Origin: an uncultured Bacillota bacterium
Lineage (GTDB): Bacteria > Bacillota > Clostridia > Oscillospirales > Oscillospiraceae
Direction of reading: 5' to 3'
DNA: 15,824 nucleotides
Assembly: GCA_947383275.1 (NCBI GenBank)
Contig: CANDCW010000062.1
Coordinates: forward strand, 1-15,824
Part shown: positions 1-6,535 of the stretch, piece by piece
How positions within the stretch are numbered: position 1 is the first letter of the stretch
How the letters are laid out: each line of letters opens with the position of its first letter
Position numbers and translations under genes: made by a program
Notes under the pieces: generated by a model
What the model was told of the DNA's origin: nothing
The model's input: the letters and a program-made list of their open reading frames with translations, nothing else
Databases searched by the model: none

Positions 1-1864
1 GGTCCCCCAGCACGGGCATTTTCTCGGGCCGGGGGTCCTGCAAATAGTCCCGGTACACCATGTGGACGCAGCGGTCTATCACCGTTTTCTCAATGGGCTC
101 CAGCCCCGCCTTGCCCCCCACGATCAGCTCCATGAGGGAGAGGATGAAGTCGCTTTTCAGCGTCAGGGGGTTGTCGTCCTCGCTGTAGTTGAGGTTCAGG
201 TCCATGGGGTTGACGTACTGATTGGACGTGGGGGAAATGTCGATCACCTGCCCGCCCAGCCGCCGCACCAGGGGCGAATACTCGTCCTCCGGGTCGATGA
301 TGGCGATATCGTCCTGGGTGACGAGAAAGGCGTTGGCGATCTCCCGCTTGGCGGAGAAGGACTTGCCGCCGCCGGGGGTGCCCAGGATCAGGCCGTTGGG
401 GGCCTTGAGCTGCTTGCGGTCCGCCATGATGAGGTTGTTGGACAGAGCGTTCAGCCCGTAGTACAGCGCCTCGCCGCCCATGAACAGCTCCTGGGTGGTG
501 AAGGGGACGAAAATGGCAGTGCTGGAGGTGGTGAGGCCCCGCTGAATGTCGATCTGGTTCAGACCCAGGGGGAGGGAGGACATGAGGCCCTGCTCCTGCT
601 GCCAATCCAGCCGCCGCAGGGCACAGTTATACTTCTGGGCAACTCCCGCCGCCTGGAACACATCGGTTTTCAGACGCTGCCGCCGGTCCGCCAGATTCAG
701 CACCAACACCGTCACCAGGAACATCCGCTCATTCCGGCTTTGCAGGTCCTCCAGCAGCGTCTTGGCCTCAGCCCCGTAGGTATTCAAATCACTGGGAATG
801 ATGTCCATGTCATATCCGGCGCGGACGGCCTTCTTCTGCTCCTCGATCTTCATGCGGTCCAGGTCGGTGAGCTTCCGCTTGATATTTTTGATGGCGGCGT
901 TCTGGTCGATGGACTGGATGTGCAGCGTCACCACCTGGCTGTTCTCCAGGTCCAGGAAGTCCTTCAGCATTTTGTCCGTCAGCTCCGGGGCCAGAATTTG
1001 CAGGAAGGACGCCGCGCCGTAGGTCCTGCCGATCTGGAACACCCGGCCATCCTGGAAGGTGAAGCTGTCCGGGGCGATGAAGTCCTTGCTGGACAGCCCG
1101 GTTTTCCAGATGGCGTCCCAGGCGAAGCGGAACTTCTGCCCGCCCGAGGGGTGGAACATCTGGTGCAGGACCGCCAGCCGCTCATAGCCGCTGAGCGAGT
1201 GCGCCCGGACGCCCAGCACCTTGAAATTAGCCAGGATATCCGCCTCCACCCGCTCCAGCCGGGGCTTGGCCGCTTTCAGGCTCTCCGCCTCCACGCCGAA
1301 GGTGATGTACTTGGTCTTGGTCAGGCCGTTGTTGCCCTTGGCGAGCTGGTCTTTGAGCATATCCGAGTATTCCTCCCGGATGCCGTTGTAGGCGTCGATC
1401 TGCTCCGGGATGCAAATGGCCCGCTGGTATTCCTCCATGTCGGTGCGCTGATTGAGGAAGGAGAACTGGACGTGGATGGAGCTGTCAAAATAGTTGAGAA
1501 AGTCACAGTAATCCTCAAAAATCCGGTTTTTATCCTCGTTCTGGGCCAACTGATAATTGATATCGTAAAAACGAATCTGCTTGGTGTAGTAGCGGTCCGT
1601 CACCACACAGATCCCGTCCCGGCACATCTCCCGGTAGGGGATGGTCTGCTGGGCGGTCTGGGGGAGCCTGCCGTCCAGCTTGGCCTTTTTCACGGCGGAC
1701 ACCAGCCGCCGCTTGTCCGGGCCGGACAGCTTGGCCTCCGGGGTAAGCCGGATGGCGTCCCGCAGGTCGGCCTTATCTGTTTCGTGCCGCTTTTTTGCTG
1801 TGTACAGATTTTTTGCCTGTGTTTTTTGCTGCTTTGTTTGCAACCGCTTTCGCCTCCATTTCAT
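1..1864 (-). CDS. virB4: VirB4-type conjugation ATPase, C-terminus beyond window
   Basis: VirB4/TraE-family ATPase that energises assembly and DNA transfer of the type IV secretion channel at the cytoplasmic face of the membrane. The frame is open from about 1864 down to base 1, giving about 621 residues; family members are usually around 800, so the C-terminal part, including Walker B, is missing. Walker A, GTPGGGKS, lies near residues 495-502 (about 359-385), followed by IAIIDPEDEYSPL, the conserved segment after the P-loop. The upstream half matches the VirB4 N-terminal domain in style. The start is uncertain. ATG at 1864 (MKWRRKRLQ) has a weak ribosome site, whereas TTG at 1843 has GGAGG nine bases upstream. 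Either start overlaps the preceding PrgI gene by 71-92 bases, so translation is probably coupled. The N-terminus is rich in Lys and Arg. The family call is firm. Confidence 0.95.
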   Translation of the reverse strand, partial: MKWRRKRLQTKQQKTQAKNLYTAKKRHETDKADLRDAIRLTPEAKLSGPDKRRLVSAVKKAKLDGRLPQTAQQTIPYREMCRDGICVVTDRYYTKQIRFYDINYQLAQNEDKNRIFEDYCDFLNYFDSSIHVQFSFLNQRTDMEEYQRAICIPEQIDAYNGIREEYSDMLKDQLAKGNNGLTKTKYITFGVEAESLKAAKPRLERVEADILANFKVLGVRAHSLSGYERLAVLHQMFHPSGGQKFRFAWDAIWKTGLSSKDFIAPDSFTFQDGRVFQIGRTYGAASFLQILAPELTDKMLKDFLDLENSQVVTLHIQSIDQNAAIKNIKRKLTDLDRMKIEEQKKAVRAGYDMDIIPSDLNTYGAEAKTLLEDLQSRNERMFLVTVLVLNLADRRQRLKTDVFQAAGVAQKYNCALRRLDWQQEQGLMSSLPLGLNQIDIQRGLTTSSTAIFVPFTTQELFMGGEALYYGLNALSNNLIMADRKQLKAPNGLILGTPGGGKSFSAKREIANAFLVTQDDIAIIDPEDEYSPLVRRLGGQVIDISPTSNQYVNPMDLNLNYSEDDNPLTLKSDFILSLMELIVGGKAGLEPIEKTVIDRCVHMVYRDYLQDPRPEKMPVLGD

Positions 1865-2195
1865 TTCGGTTCTGCCGCTCCAGGGCGGCGTACAGGTTTT
1901 CGGTGCGGTAGGGGCGGGTCCGGGGTGCCAGGAACCGCGCCCGGACGAAGTGGCCCAGCACCTTCTCCAGGGGCTGGCCGTCCTTCTCGTAGATGCCGAA
2001 CAGGAAGAAGGGCAGCATGAGGCCGATCATCAGCAGTACCGCCGTATCGTTGCCGATGATACCCCGGGTGAGGACATATGTGGGCACCCCGGCCAGAGCG
2101 CCCGCGCCAAAGCATATAAGCTGACGCTTAGTCAGGTTGAACGCCACCTTGGACTTCACACGGGTCAGGTCTTTTGGGACAGGGACAAAGGGCAA
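1773..2195 (-). CDS. PrgI-family conjugation membrane protein (VirB3-like role)
   Basis: This 140-residue protein matches the PrgI family of Gram-positive conjugation systems, thought to act like VirB3 as a small inner-membrane partner of VirB4. The N-terminus MPFVPVPKDLTRVKSKVAFN is typical, followed by two membrane helices (about residues 23-44 and 50-69). A basic cytoplasmic region comes next, ending in a Lys/Ala-rich tail (residues 112-140). The start is TTG at 2195, directly after the TAA of the preceding gene, with GGGAGGTGA five bases upstream inside that gene. The last 71-92 bases also encode the start of VirB4 in another frame, which supports coupled synthesis of the two partners. 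The family call rests on length, topology, N-terminal sequence and position directly before virB4. Confidence 0.92.
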   Translation of the reverse strand: MPFVPVPKDLTRVKSKVAFNLTKRQLICFGAGALAGVPTYVLTRGIIGNDTAVLLMIGLMLPFFLFGIYEKDGQPLEKVLGHFVRARFLAPRTRPYRTENLYAALERQNRNEMEAKAVANKAAKNTGKKSVHSKKAARNR

Positions 2196-2282
2196 TTATC
2201 TCACCTCCCGGTTGTTCGTTTTCGCAGCGGAGTGGTCGCTGGGGACGGGCTTCACCGCCAACTGCTTCTTAATGGAGGGCTT
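2196..2282 (-). repeat. Tail-plus-ribosome-site repeat, copy 3 (diverged)
   Basis: The 3' end of the DUF3848-like gene encodes KPSIKKQLAVKPVP...REVR-stop and carries GGGAGGTGA for PrgI. The 42-base core around the KPSIK...PVP codons matches copy 1 at about 35 positions; the distal part has diverged and gained one codon. Confidence 0.75.
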
Positions 2283-2684
2283 GGACGGCTGCTCCTGTTC
2301 AAAGGGAACACCATGGGCTTCCTCTGATGCAGCCCGCGTGTCGCCGCGCTCCGAAGCGTCCGCTGCCAGCGGATAGAGCGTAAGATCGTCCGCCTTGTCT
2401 GCGGCATCAGCCATTACCGCGCCCAGGGCATCCAGTTCAAACTCGCAGTTCGCCCAATGGTCGGCGGCGACCTCCAATGGATTTTGGAAGTTCAAAAAAT
2501 AGGCCACTTCCGCCTCCGCCAGTGGTTTCGTGGTAAAATACTGAAAGACCTCCGCAGTTTTGGCGATTCGGTCAGCGCCGTCGATCAGCTCTTGACGGTC
2601 TTTCAGCAGCAAGTCCGCGCGATAATCGGCGTAGTTCTCCGTTACGCGGTCCACAAGTTGCTGATAGGATGTTTCAAGGTCCAT
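2196..2684 (-). CDS. DUF3848-like ICE accessory protein with KPSIK tail
   Basis: This 162-residue soluble protein has no known function. Residues 1-100 align without gaps to the N-terminal domain of the gene at 3451, which resembles DUF3848: shared pattern L-x-D-(K/R)-(M/V), a central LL, then a predicted helix and (N/S)PL. The middle is acidic and low in complexity. The last about 29 residues form the tail KPSIKKQLAVKPVP...NREVR, shared with neighbouring genes. Its ATG overlaps the upstream TAA by one base (TAATG), with GGGAGG just upstream. Its own last codons, CGG GAG GTG AGA, supply the ribosome site for PrgI. The domain call is from recalled family pattern and paralogy; function is unknown. 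Confidence 0.8.
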   Translation of the reverse strand: MDLETSYQQLVDRVTENYADYRADLLLKDRQELIDGADRIAKTAEVFQYFTTKPLAEAEVAYFLNFQNPLEVAADHWANCEFELDALGAVMADAADKADDLTLYPLAADASERGDTRAASEEAHGVPFEQEQPSKPSIKKQLAVKPVPSDHSAAKTNNREVR

Positions 2685-2767
2685 TAACGCGCCTCCCGAT
2701 CTTTGGGCTTGGCGGGTTTCTCACCGGGGACGGGCTCCGCCGCCAACTGCGCTTTGATGGAGGGCTT
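2684..2767 (-). repeat. Tail-plus-ribosome-site repeat, copy 2
   Basis: The 3' end of the DUF3849 gene encodes KPSIKAQL...REAR-stop and carries the GGGAGG site for the next gene. It is about 83% identical in DNA to copy 1. Confidence 0.85.
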
Positions 2768-3451
2768 GCGCAGGCGCAGGGGTTGGCTTCTGTCCTCATC
2801 CCTGGAAATCAGCGCGAAAAAGCCTTTTCGGTGTTCTGTGAAAGAAAGGGTCAGGGTCGGGAAAGGAAGCAGGGCCATCAGGCGAACATGGTCCTTTGAC
2901 TTAGCCCTGGCGATGTAGTCCGGGGACAGCTCCGCCATGAACTTTGTCCCGTCCGCGTTGTTCGGCTCCGGCGCGGCCTGAAACTGCCTCAAAATCCGTT
3001 CGGCCTCCGCCCTAATGTCCGCCGCTTTGAGGGGCTGGGTCAGCAGATGGTCATGCCGCACTTGCCCAACAAAGAGGTTGGTCAGGCCGGGGTTGCTGTT
3101 GATAAGACAGTATCTGCCCATACTTTCTTCTGGAAAGGCGGGGATGGTGTGCGCCCACTCTTTACTGGCACGGGAAAGCCGCCCATCATAGTCGAAGTGC
3201 CGGACGGTGTTGGCCAGCACACGCATGGTTCGGTCAAGGCCGAATTTGTCCACAACCTCTTTTGACACGGCGGCTGTGTCCAGGCAGTAGGTAGAGCAGT
3301 TGTAATGCTCCGACAGCGCGGCGGTGATCGCTTTGGCGCACTCAATATTTAATTCCTGGGAAGCGTAAAACTGATCCAGCTCACCGCGCCCTGCGGCATC
3401 TTGCAGCGAGTGCTCGTAGATGGGCGGAAATTTGCGTTTTCTGGGGGCCAT
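2684..3451 (-). CDS. DUF3849-family ICE accessory protein with KPSIK tail
   Basis: This 255-residue soluble protein carries a DUF3849-type domain at about residues 9-130, with the pattern IYEHS...GELDQFYAS...NIECAKAI, then FGLDRTMRVLANTV and RLSRASKEWA. The function of this ICE-associated family is unknown. A second segment (residues 131-225) is not recognised. The end is KPSIKAQLAAEPVPGEKPAK...REAR, nearly the same as the tail of the gene before it. The start is well supported: ATG overlaps the upstream stop (TAATG), and AAGGAGG lies seven bases upstream in the upstream gene's final codons. The domain is paralogous to the C-terminal half of the gene at 3451, suggesting duplication within the operon. 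No membrane segment or signal peptide is seen. Confidence 0.85.
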   Translation of the reverse strand: MAPRKRKFPPIYEHSLQDAAGRGELDQFYASQELNIECAKAITAALSEHYNCSTYCLDTAAVSKEVVDKFGLDRTMRVLANTVRHFDYDGRLSRASKEWAHTIPAFPEESMGRYCLINSNPGLTNLFVGQVRHDHLLTQPLKAADIRAEAERILRQFQAAPEPNNADGTKFMAELSPDYIARAKSKDHVRLMALLPFPTLTLSFTEHRKGFFALISRDEDRSQPLRLRKPSIKAQLAAEPVPGEKPAKPKDREAR

Positions 3452-3534
3452 TACCGCGCCTCCTTATCCCTGGGCTTGGCGGGCGTTTCGCCGGGGACGG
3501 GCTTCGCCGTCAACTGTTCTTTGATGGAGGGTTT
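3451..3534 (-). repeat. Tail-plus-ribosome-site repeat, copy 1
   Basis: The 3' end of the DUF3848-DUF3849 gene encodes KPSIKEQL...KEAR-stop and carries the AAGGAGG ribosome site for the next gene. It matches copy 2 at 70 of 84 aligned bases without gaps (hand count). Confidence 0.85.
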
Positions 3535-4266
3535 CTTTGCGGCTGGTTCCTGGAGCTCACGTCCTGCCGCCATCGCCCTCCGGGCCAGCGCGGTAAAATC
3601 ATCTAAATGGAATGAATGACTGTTGATCATATAGTCAGAGCACCGCGCCCTGGTGTTTAGCTTGGGGACGGACGCGGCCCAGGCCACAGCGTCACGGGAC
3701 AGCCGCTCATCGTCCCGCCGCTCCAGCAGGGTCACAGCCAGAACATGGGACACGCGATCCGGGCCGAACTCCGCCAGCACCCCCTTTGCCGCAATAGAGA
3801 GCTGTTCCCCATCCTGGCTTTCCAGGATCGCCGCTTCAATGGCGTCCCGGCAGGCGATGTTCGCCTGATAGGAAGCCTCAAAGGCGGCAAGCTCACCGTT
3901 TTCACGTGCGTATCTGACATTCTCCCGGTAGAGCGGGATGGAGCGGGTGGCCTCCCGCTGGGTCTCCAGCAGACGGTCAGCCCGCCCCTCAATACACTCC
4001 CGGATGTGATCCATATGGCCGGTTTCCATATCCCGAAAATCTTTGAAAATATCGGCCAGCGGGGAGGGCGACGCCAGTAGCACCGCCGCCTGGGACGCGG
4101 GGAGGTCGTTAAACTCCAGCGCCATCAGAATGTCCTCGCGGATAGTGTATTCATAGGCATGGTCCAAAACTTTCTCGGCGGACATCCCCAGCAGTTCATG
4201 CTTGAACCGCTCCTGCTCCGCCGCCATTTTGTCGTACAACTCCTGATTCAGCTTTTCAGCGTCCAT
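3451..4266 (-). CDS. DUF3848-DUF3849 fusion protein with KPSIK tail
   Basis: This 271-residue soluble protein combines two ICE-associated domains of unknown function. Residues about 3-95 match DUF3848 (ELYDKMAAEQERF, HAYEYTIREDILMALE, PSPLADIFKDF). Residues about 110-220 match DUF3849 (YARENGELAAFEAS, NIACRDAIEAAI, FGPDRVSHVLAVTL, RLSRDAVAWA). The tail KPSIKEQLTAKPVPGETPAK...KEAR follows. The next two genes carry DUF3849 alone and DUF3848 alone, so the trio looks like one fused and two single copies. The preferred start is ATG at 4266, which has the purine-rich AGGAAGGGG six bases upstream. An in-frame ATG at 4284 overlaps the upstream TGA (ATGA) but lacks a ribosome site and would add six residues. 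The last codons form the ribosome site of the next gene. Confidence 0.88.
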   Translation of the reverse strand: MDAEKLNQELYDKMAAEQERFKHELLGMSAEKVLDHAYEYTIREDILMALEFNDLPASQAAVLLASPSPLADIFKDFRDMETGHMDHIRECIEGRADRLLETQREATRSIPLYRENVRYARENGELAAFEASYQANIACRDAIEAAILESQDGEQLSIAAKGVLAEFGPDRVSHVLAVTLLERRDDERLSRDAVAWAASVPKLNTRARCSDYMINSHSFHLDDFTALARRAMAAGRELQEPAAKKPSIKEQLTAKPVPGETPAKPRDKEAR

Positions 4267-4280
4267 TACATTCCCCTTCC

Positions 4281-4721
4281 TCATAGTAATTTTTCATATC
4301 GCAGCTTCATTTGCGGCGGGCAGAGGTCCACAGCGGGACAGCGTTTGCCGGTCCAGCGTTTCCCCCCTGCCCGCCCCATACACGTCCAGCCTGCCGCCCG
4401 CAGGCTGGTTCCCGGCTCGTTATCCAGGGTATAGGTGATGATCTTCCGATAACCCATGGCCTTTGCCGCCCGCGCCGCCGCAGCGTACAACATACTACAA
4501 GCGTTTTTCTCCCCGGTGGTGCACAGCCGGTTTACCTCCAGTGTCAGGCCATCGTCCAGGTATCGGCTCACGGGACGGCCAGCGATCACCACACCCACCA
4601 GCCGCCCCTCCACTTCGCAGCCGATGGAAAACTTATGGCCGGTGACAGGCTTATGGTGGCGGTGGTGGGCTTTGACAAAAGCGTTGGCCTCCCGCAATGT
4701 TGTGGGCACCAGCCGTATCAT
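4281..4721 (-). CDS. XF1762-family protein (GNAT-like fold suspected)
   Basis: This 146-residue protein matches the XF1762 family, found on phages and mobile elements. Characteristic blocks are FVKAHHRHHKPVTGHKFSIG, GVVIAGRPVSRYLDDG, EVNRLCTTGEKNACSMLYAA and AKAMGYRKIITYTL...EPGTSLRAAGW. The strand pattern and the GYRKIITYT...AAGW segment recall GNAT acyltransferases, but no activity can be assigned. The His-rich HHRHHK segment and the R-L-C block are possible active-site features. Unlike most neighbours it has no KPSIK-type tail. ATG at 4721 overlaps the SpoVG-family stop as ATGA, with AGAGGG in the preceding codons as ribosome site, so it is translationally coupled. Confidence 0.87.
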   Translation of the reverse strand: MIRLVPTTLREANAFVKAHHRHHKPVTGHKFSIGCEVEGRLVGVVIAGRPVSRYLDDGLTLEVNRLCTTGEKNACSMLYAAAARAAKAMGYRKIITYTLDNEPGTSLRAAGWTCMGRAGGKRWTGKRCPAVDLCPPQMKLRYEKLL

Positions 4722-5185
4722 CGCGCCCTCTGATCCATGGTCCTGTCCGCAGCCGGGGAGGACCGCGCCGCCGCTTCCCTGGCCGCGTCCTGCAAAGCCT
4801 GACGCACAGAGGGCTTTTCCACATTCCGCCCGGAAAGCCGCTCCACCGCCTGGGCCGCGCGGACGGCCTGCTGCTCCAGCTCACCCCGATAGGCGTCCAT
4901 GACAACGGTATTGATTGCCTCACGCATTGCCGCCGTGGTGGGAAAGCAGACATCGCGGTATTTCTTGTCCCTGCCCATCCGCTGGGGCATGGCGACGAAC
5001 GGACCGTCCTTGCCTTCCACAATCTTGATGCCGGTGACGGCAAAGCAGCCGCCGAGGTCAACGCTGGCATTTGCCAGGACGCAGCCCTTTTCCTGTTTGG
5101 GGTCATTCACAGGGTAGACCCTGGCACTCATGTTGGGCAGAAGGGGAACCTGCTCCTGGGTGTTCTGGGTCATAGATTCGTTCAT
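4718..5185 (-). CDS. spoVG: SpoVG-family nucleic-acid-binding protein with ICE tail
   Basis: This 155-residue protein contains a SpoVG domain at about residues 20-100: ARVYPV, LANASVDLGGCFAVTGIKI, DGPFVAMPQR, YRDVCFPTTAAMREAI. SpoVG proteins bind RNA or DNA and act as global regulators in Firmicutes; ICE copies are common but their role is undefined. Host SpoVG is usually under 100 residues. Here about 55 extra residues follow, including KPSVRQALQDAAREAA (124-139) and a terminal DQRAR, which resembles the tails of neighbouring proteins. The start at 5185 has GGAGG about seven bases upstream. The final codons AGA GGG CG provide the ribosome site of the overlapping XF1762 gene. It could regulate element or recipient gene expression, but that is inference. 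Confidence 0.9.
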   Translation of the reverse strand: MNESMTQNTQEQVPLLPNMSARVYPVNDPKQEKGCVLANASVDLGGCFAVTGIKIVEGKDGPFVAMPQRMGRDKKYRDVCFPTTAAMREAINTVVMDAYRGELEQQAVRAAQAVERLSGRNVEKPSVRQALQDAAREAAARSSPAADRTMDQRAR

Positions 5186-5206
5186 TTTCTTCCTCCAATC
5201 GTAAGT

Positions 5207-6076
5207 TTAATGGGCATTAAGAATCGCTTTACTCACCGCGCCGGTCTTAAACAGGGAGAAGCACAGCAGAACCGTGTACCCGGCACATTGCCAGATGGCG
5301 GCGTGAAGATTGGCCCCACTCCCGATCTGGCTGATGAGTACGGCGTAGATCGCTACGCAGATCATAATGAAAAAGCCTTGCAGCCCCAGGGCCACAAGAC
5401 CGCGCAGATAATTTTGCCCCATTTGCCCCCACTCCCGGTTGGTCATGGTGGCGAAAGGGATGGCTCCCACGGAACAGTAGATGTAAATTTCAATCATGCG
5501 GCCTATCAGCACCAGCATGACGCACAGGGACAGGATGGGCATGGTGATTTTCAGCAGCATGGTTTCTACCAGCAAACCGAACAGCTCCCCGATGCCCATG
5601 GCGTCAAGCTGGGCGGACACGTCCCCCAGCGCGGCGGCAAAGTCTACGCTGGTACTGCCGGTGATGATACCCGCGCTGCGCTGGACCACCGTCTGGGCCA
5701 TCTCGAAAATAGCCATGGTGATGTCAAAGGTGTGGGACACCAGATAGACAGCCACAAAGGTCTTTACGATCCATTTGTAAATGGCGAAGGTCTCAAAATC
5801 GTGAAGGTTGTTCCTGTCGATAATCATGCTGATCAGCTCATAGCACATCACGAAGGTGAGCACCATGCCCGCAATGGGCACCACCACGTTATCGCTCAGA
5901 TTGCGGATCATGGAGAAAACCCCGGCGTTCCATGCCGCCGGGGTCGTCCCCACATTTGCCGCCACCTCCCCGACCTCGGTGTTGATCTGGTCGAACATCC
6001 CGTTTAGATTGCCCATGATACAATCTTTGAGGATGCCCATGATCCACTCCTGGATTGTGTCGAGGATGTTCAGCAT
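5207..6076 (-). CDS. TrbL/VirB6-like conjugation membrane protein
   Basis: This 289-residue polytopic membrane protein fits the TrbL/VirB6-type channel component of Gram-positive ICEs, usually encoded just after Maff2 and before PrgI/VirB4. The N-terminus (MLNILDTIQEWIMGILKDCI) is amphipathic. Predicted membrane helices lie at about residues 63-86, 101-118, 165-182, 183-208, 226-250 and 260-275. A soluble Ala/Asp-rich loop lies at 135-160 and a charged NREWGQMGQNYLRG loop at 213-226. The start at 6076 has GGGGGATAACCG upstream. It begins three bases after the Maff2 stop, so the two genes are co-transcribed and probably translated together. Exact family identity would need a profile search; role and topology are well supported by context. 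Confidence 0.88.
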   Translation of the reverse strand: MLNILDTIQEWIMGILKDCIMGNLNGMFDQINTEVGEVAANVGTTPAAWNAGVFSMIRNLSDNVVVPIAGMVLTFVMCYELISMIIDRNNLHDFETFAIYKWIVKTFVAVYLVSHTFDITMAIFEMAQTVVQRSAGIITGSTSVDFAAALGDVSAQLDAMGIGELFGLLVETMLLKITMPILSLCVMLVLIGRMIEIYIYCSVGAIPFATMTNREWGQMGQNYLRGLVALGLQGFFIMICVAIYAVLISQIGSGANLHAAIWQCAGYTVLLCFSLFKTGAVSKAILNAH

Positions 6077-6079
6077 CGG

Positions 6080-6304
6080 TTATCCCCCGGTGCTGAACAG
6101 GTTAGCCAGCAGGGGCACCAGTTGCATACCCACCAGCACCACACCGCCCCCGGCCATGAGCTGCTTCATACCCTGTGATTTCGCACCGGGGTTGTCGTTG
6201 CCGTAGCCCTCCAGCAGATTAATGAGGCCCCAGACGCCCAGGCCAGCGCCCAGCGCGCACACGATGACCTTTGCCGTGTCGATTGCGGAAGTGAAAAACT
6301 CCAT
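6080..6304 (-). CDS. Maff2-family small membrane protein (VirB2-like)
   Basis: This 74-residue protein matches the Maff2 family, the small two-helix membrane protein of Firmicutes conjugation clusters and a probable VirB2/TrbC-like pilin or channel subunit. Helix 1 covers about residues 8-30 (Gly/Ala-rich, ALGAGLGVWGLINLLEG). A short polar loop, NDNPGAKSQGMKQ, follows, then helix 2 at about 48-70 (LMAGGGVVLVGMQLVPLLANLF). The start at 6304 has an excellent GGAGG seven bases upstream. It is the first gene of the downstream block and sits about 40 bases after an intrinsic-terminator-like hairpin, so it probably has its own or conditional transcription. Confidence 0.92.
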   Translation of the reverse strand: MEFFTSAIDTAKVIVCALGAGLGVWGLINLLEGYGNDNPGAKSQGMKQLMAGGGVVLVGMQLVPLLANLFSTGG

Positions 6305-6346
6305 AGACTACCTCCAAAATGTTTGATTTTTTGATGTAGAACATAT

Positions 6347-6378
6347 AAAAACCGCCGTCTGAACAGCTCAGACGGCGG
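6347..6378 (-). terminator. Rho-independent terminator or leader attenuator
   Basis: A perfect 11-bp inverted repeat (6352-6362 with 6368-6378, five-base loop) is followed on the minus strand by TTTTT (6351-6347) and ATAT. This is a classic intrinsic terminator for minus-strand transcription. It lies downstream of virD4 and upstream of Maff2, so it could end the adhesin-pcfB-virD4 transcript. If transcription starts at the candidate minus-strand promoter near 6446-6474, it would instead act as an attenuator in the Maff2 leader. On the plus strand the hairpin is not followed by a T-run. Confidence 0.85.
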
Positions 6379-6445
6379 CATTACCGGGCGGGACAACGCT
6401 TCGGAGTTCACAGCGGTCCAAAGCGACACCCGCCAGACGGCCAAA

Positions 6446-6474
6446 TATATAGCCCGGACGACCCGGGGTGAAAA
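6446..6474 (-). promoter_or_regulatory. Candidate minus-strand promoter for the Maff2-VirB4 block
   Basis: Read on the minus strand, TTTTCA (6474-6469) and TATATA (6451-6446) are separated by 17 bases. Each matches the sigma-A consensus at four of six positions. Transcription would begin near 6439 and give a leader of about 135 bases that contains the terminator-like hairpin. This is a modest match and could be chance. It gains support from the downstream block needing a promoter beyond that terminator and from the adjacent divergent promoter. Confidence 0.4.
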
Positions 6475-6477
6475 CAG

Positions 6478-6506
6478 TTGCGGCCCTGGACATTTTGCCG
6501 TATAAT
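6478..6506 (+). promoter_or_regulatory. Sigma-A-like promoter for the plus-strand gene
   Basis: A perfect TATAAT (6501-6506) is preceded by TTGCGG (6478-6483) with a 17-base spacer. The -35 box keeps only the TTG triplet. Transcription should start near 6513, leaving a leader of only about 20 bases before the ATG at 6536. The -35 region is only three bases from that of the candidate minus-strand promoter, so the two could compete or be co-regulated. Confidence 0.7.
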
Positions 6507-6535
6507 GGGCCAAACTGACTGTGAGAGTGATGCGC

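Noticed and set aside
62..2020. A 652-codon plus-strand open frame antisense to virB4 and prgI
   Set aside because: The minus-strand frame has Walker A and clear VirB4 homology. The plus frame has no recognisable domain and crosses gene boundaries.
4697..6007. A 436-codon plus-strand open frame opposite the SpoVG and TrbL-like genes
   Set aside because: It is antisense to two recognisable families and has a His/Gly-rich composition typical of a shadow frame.
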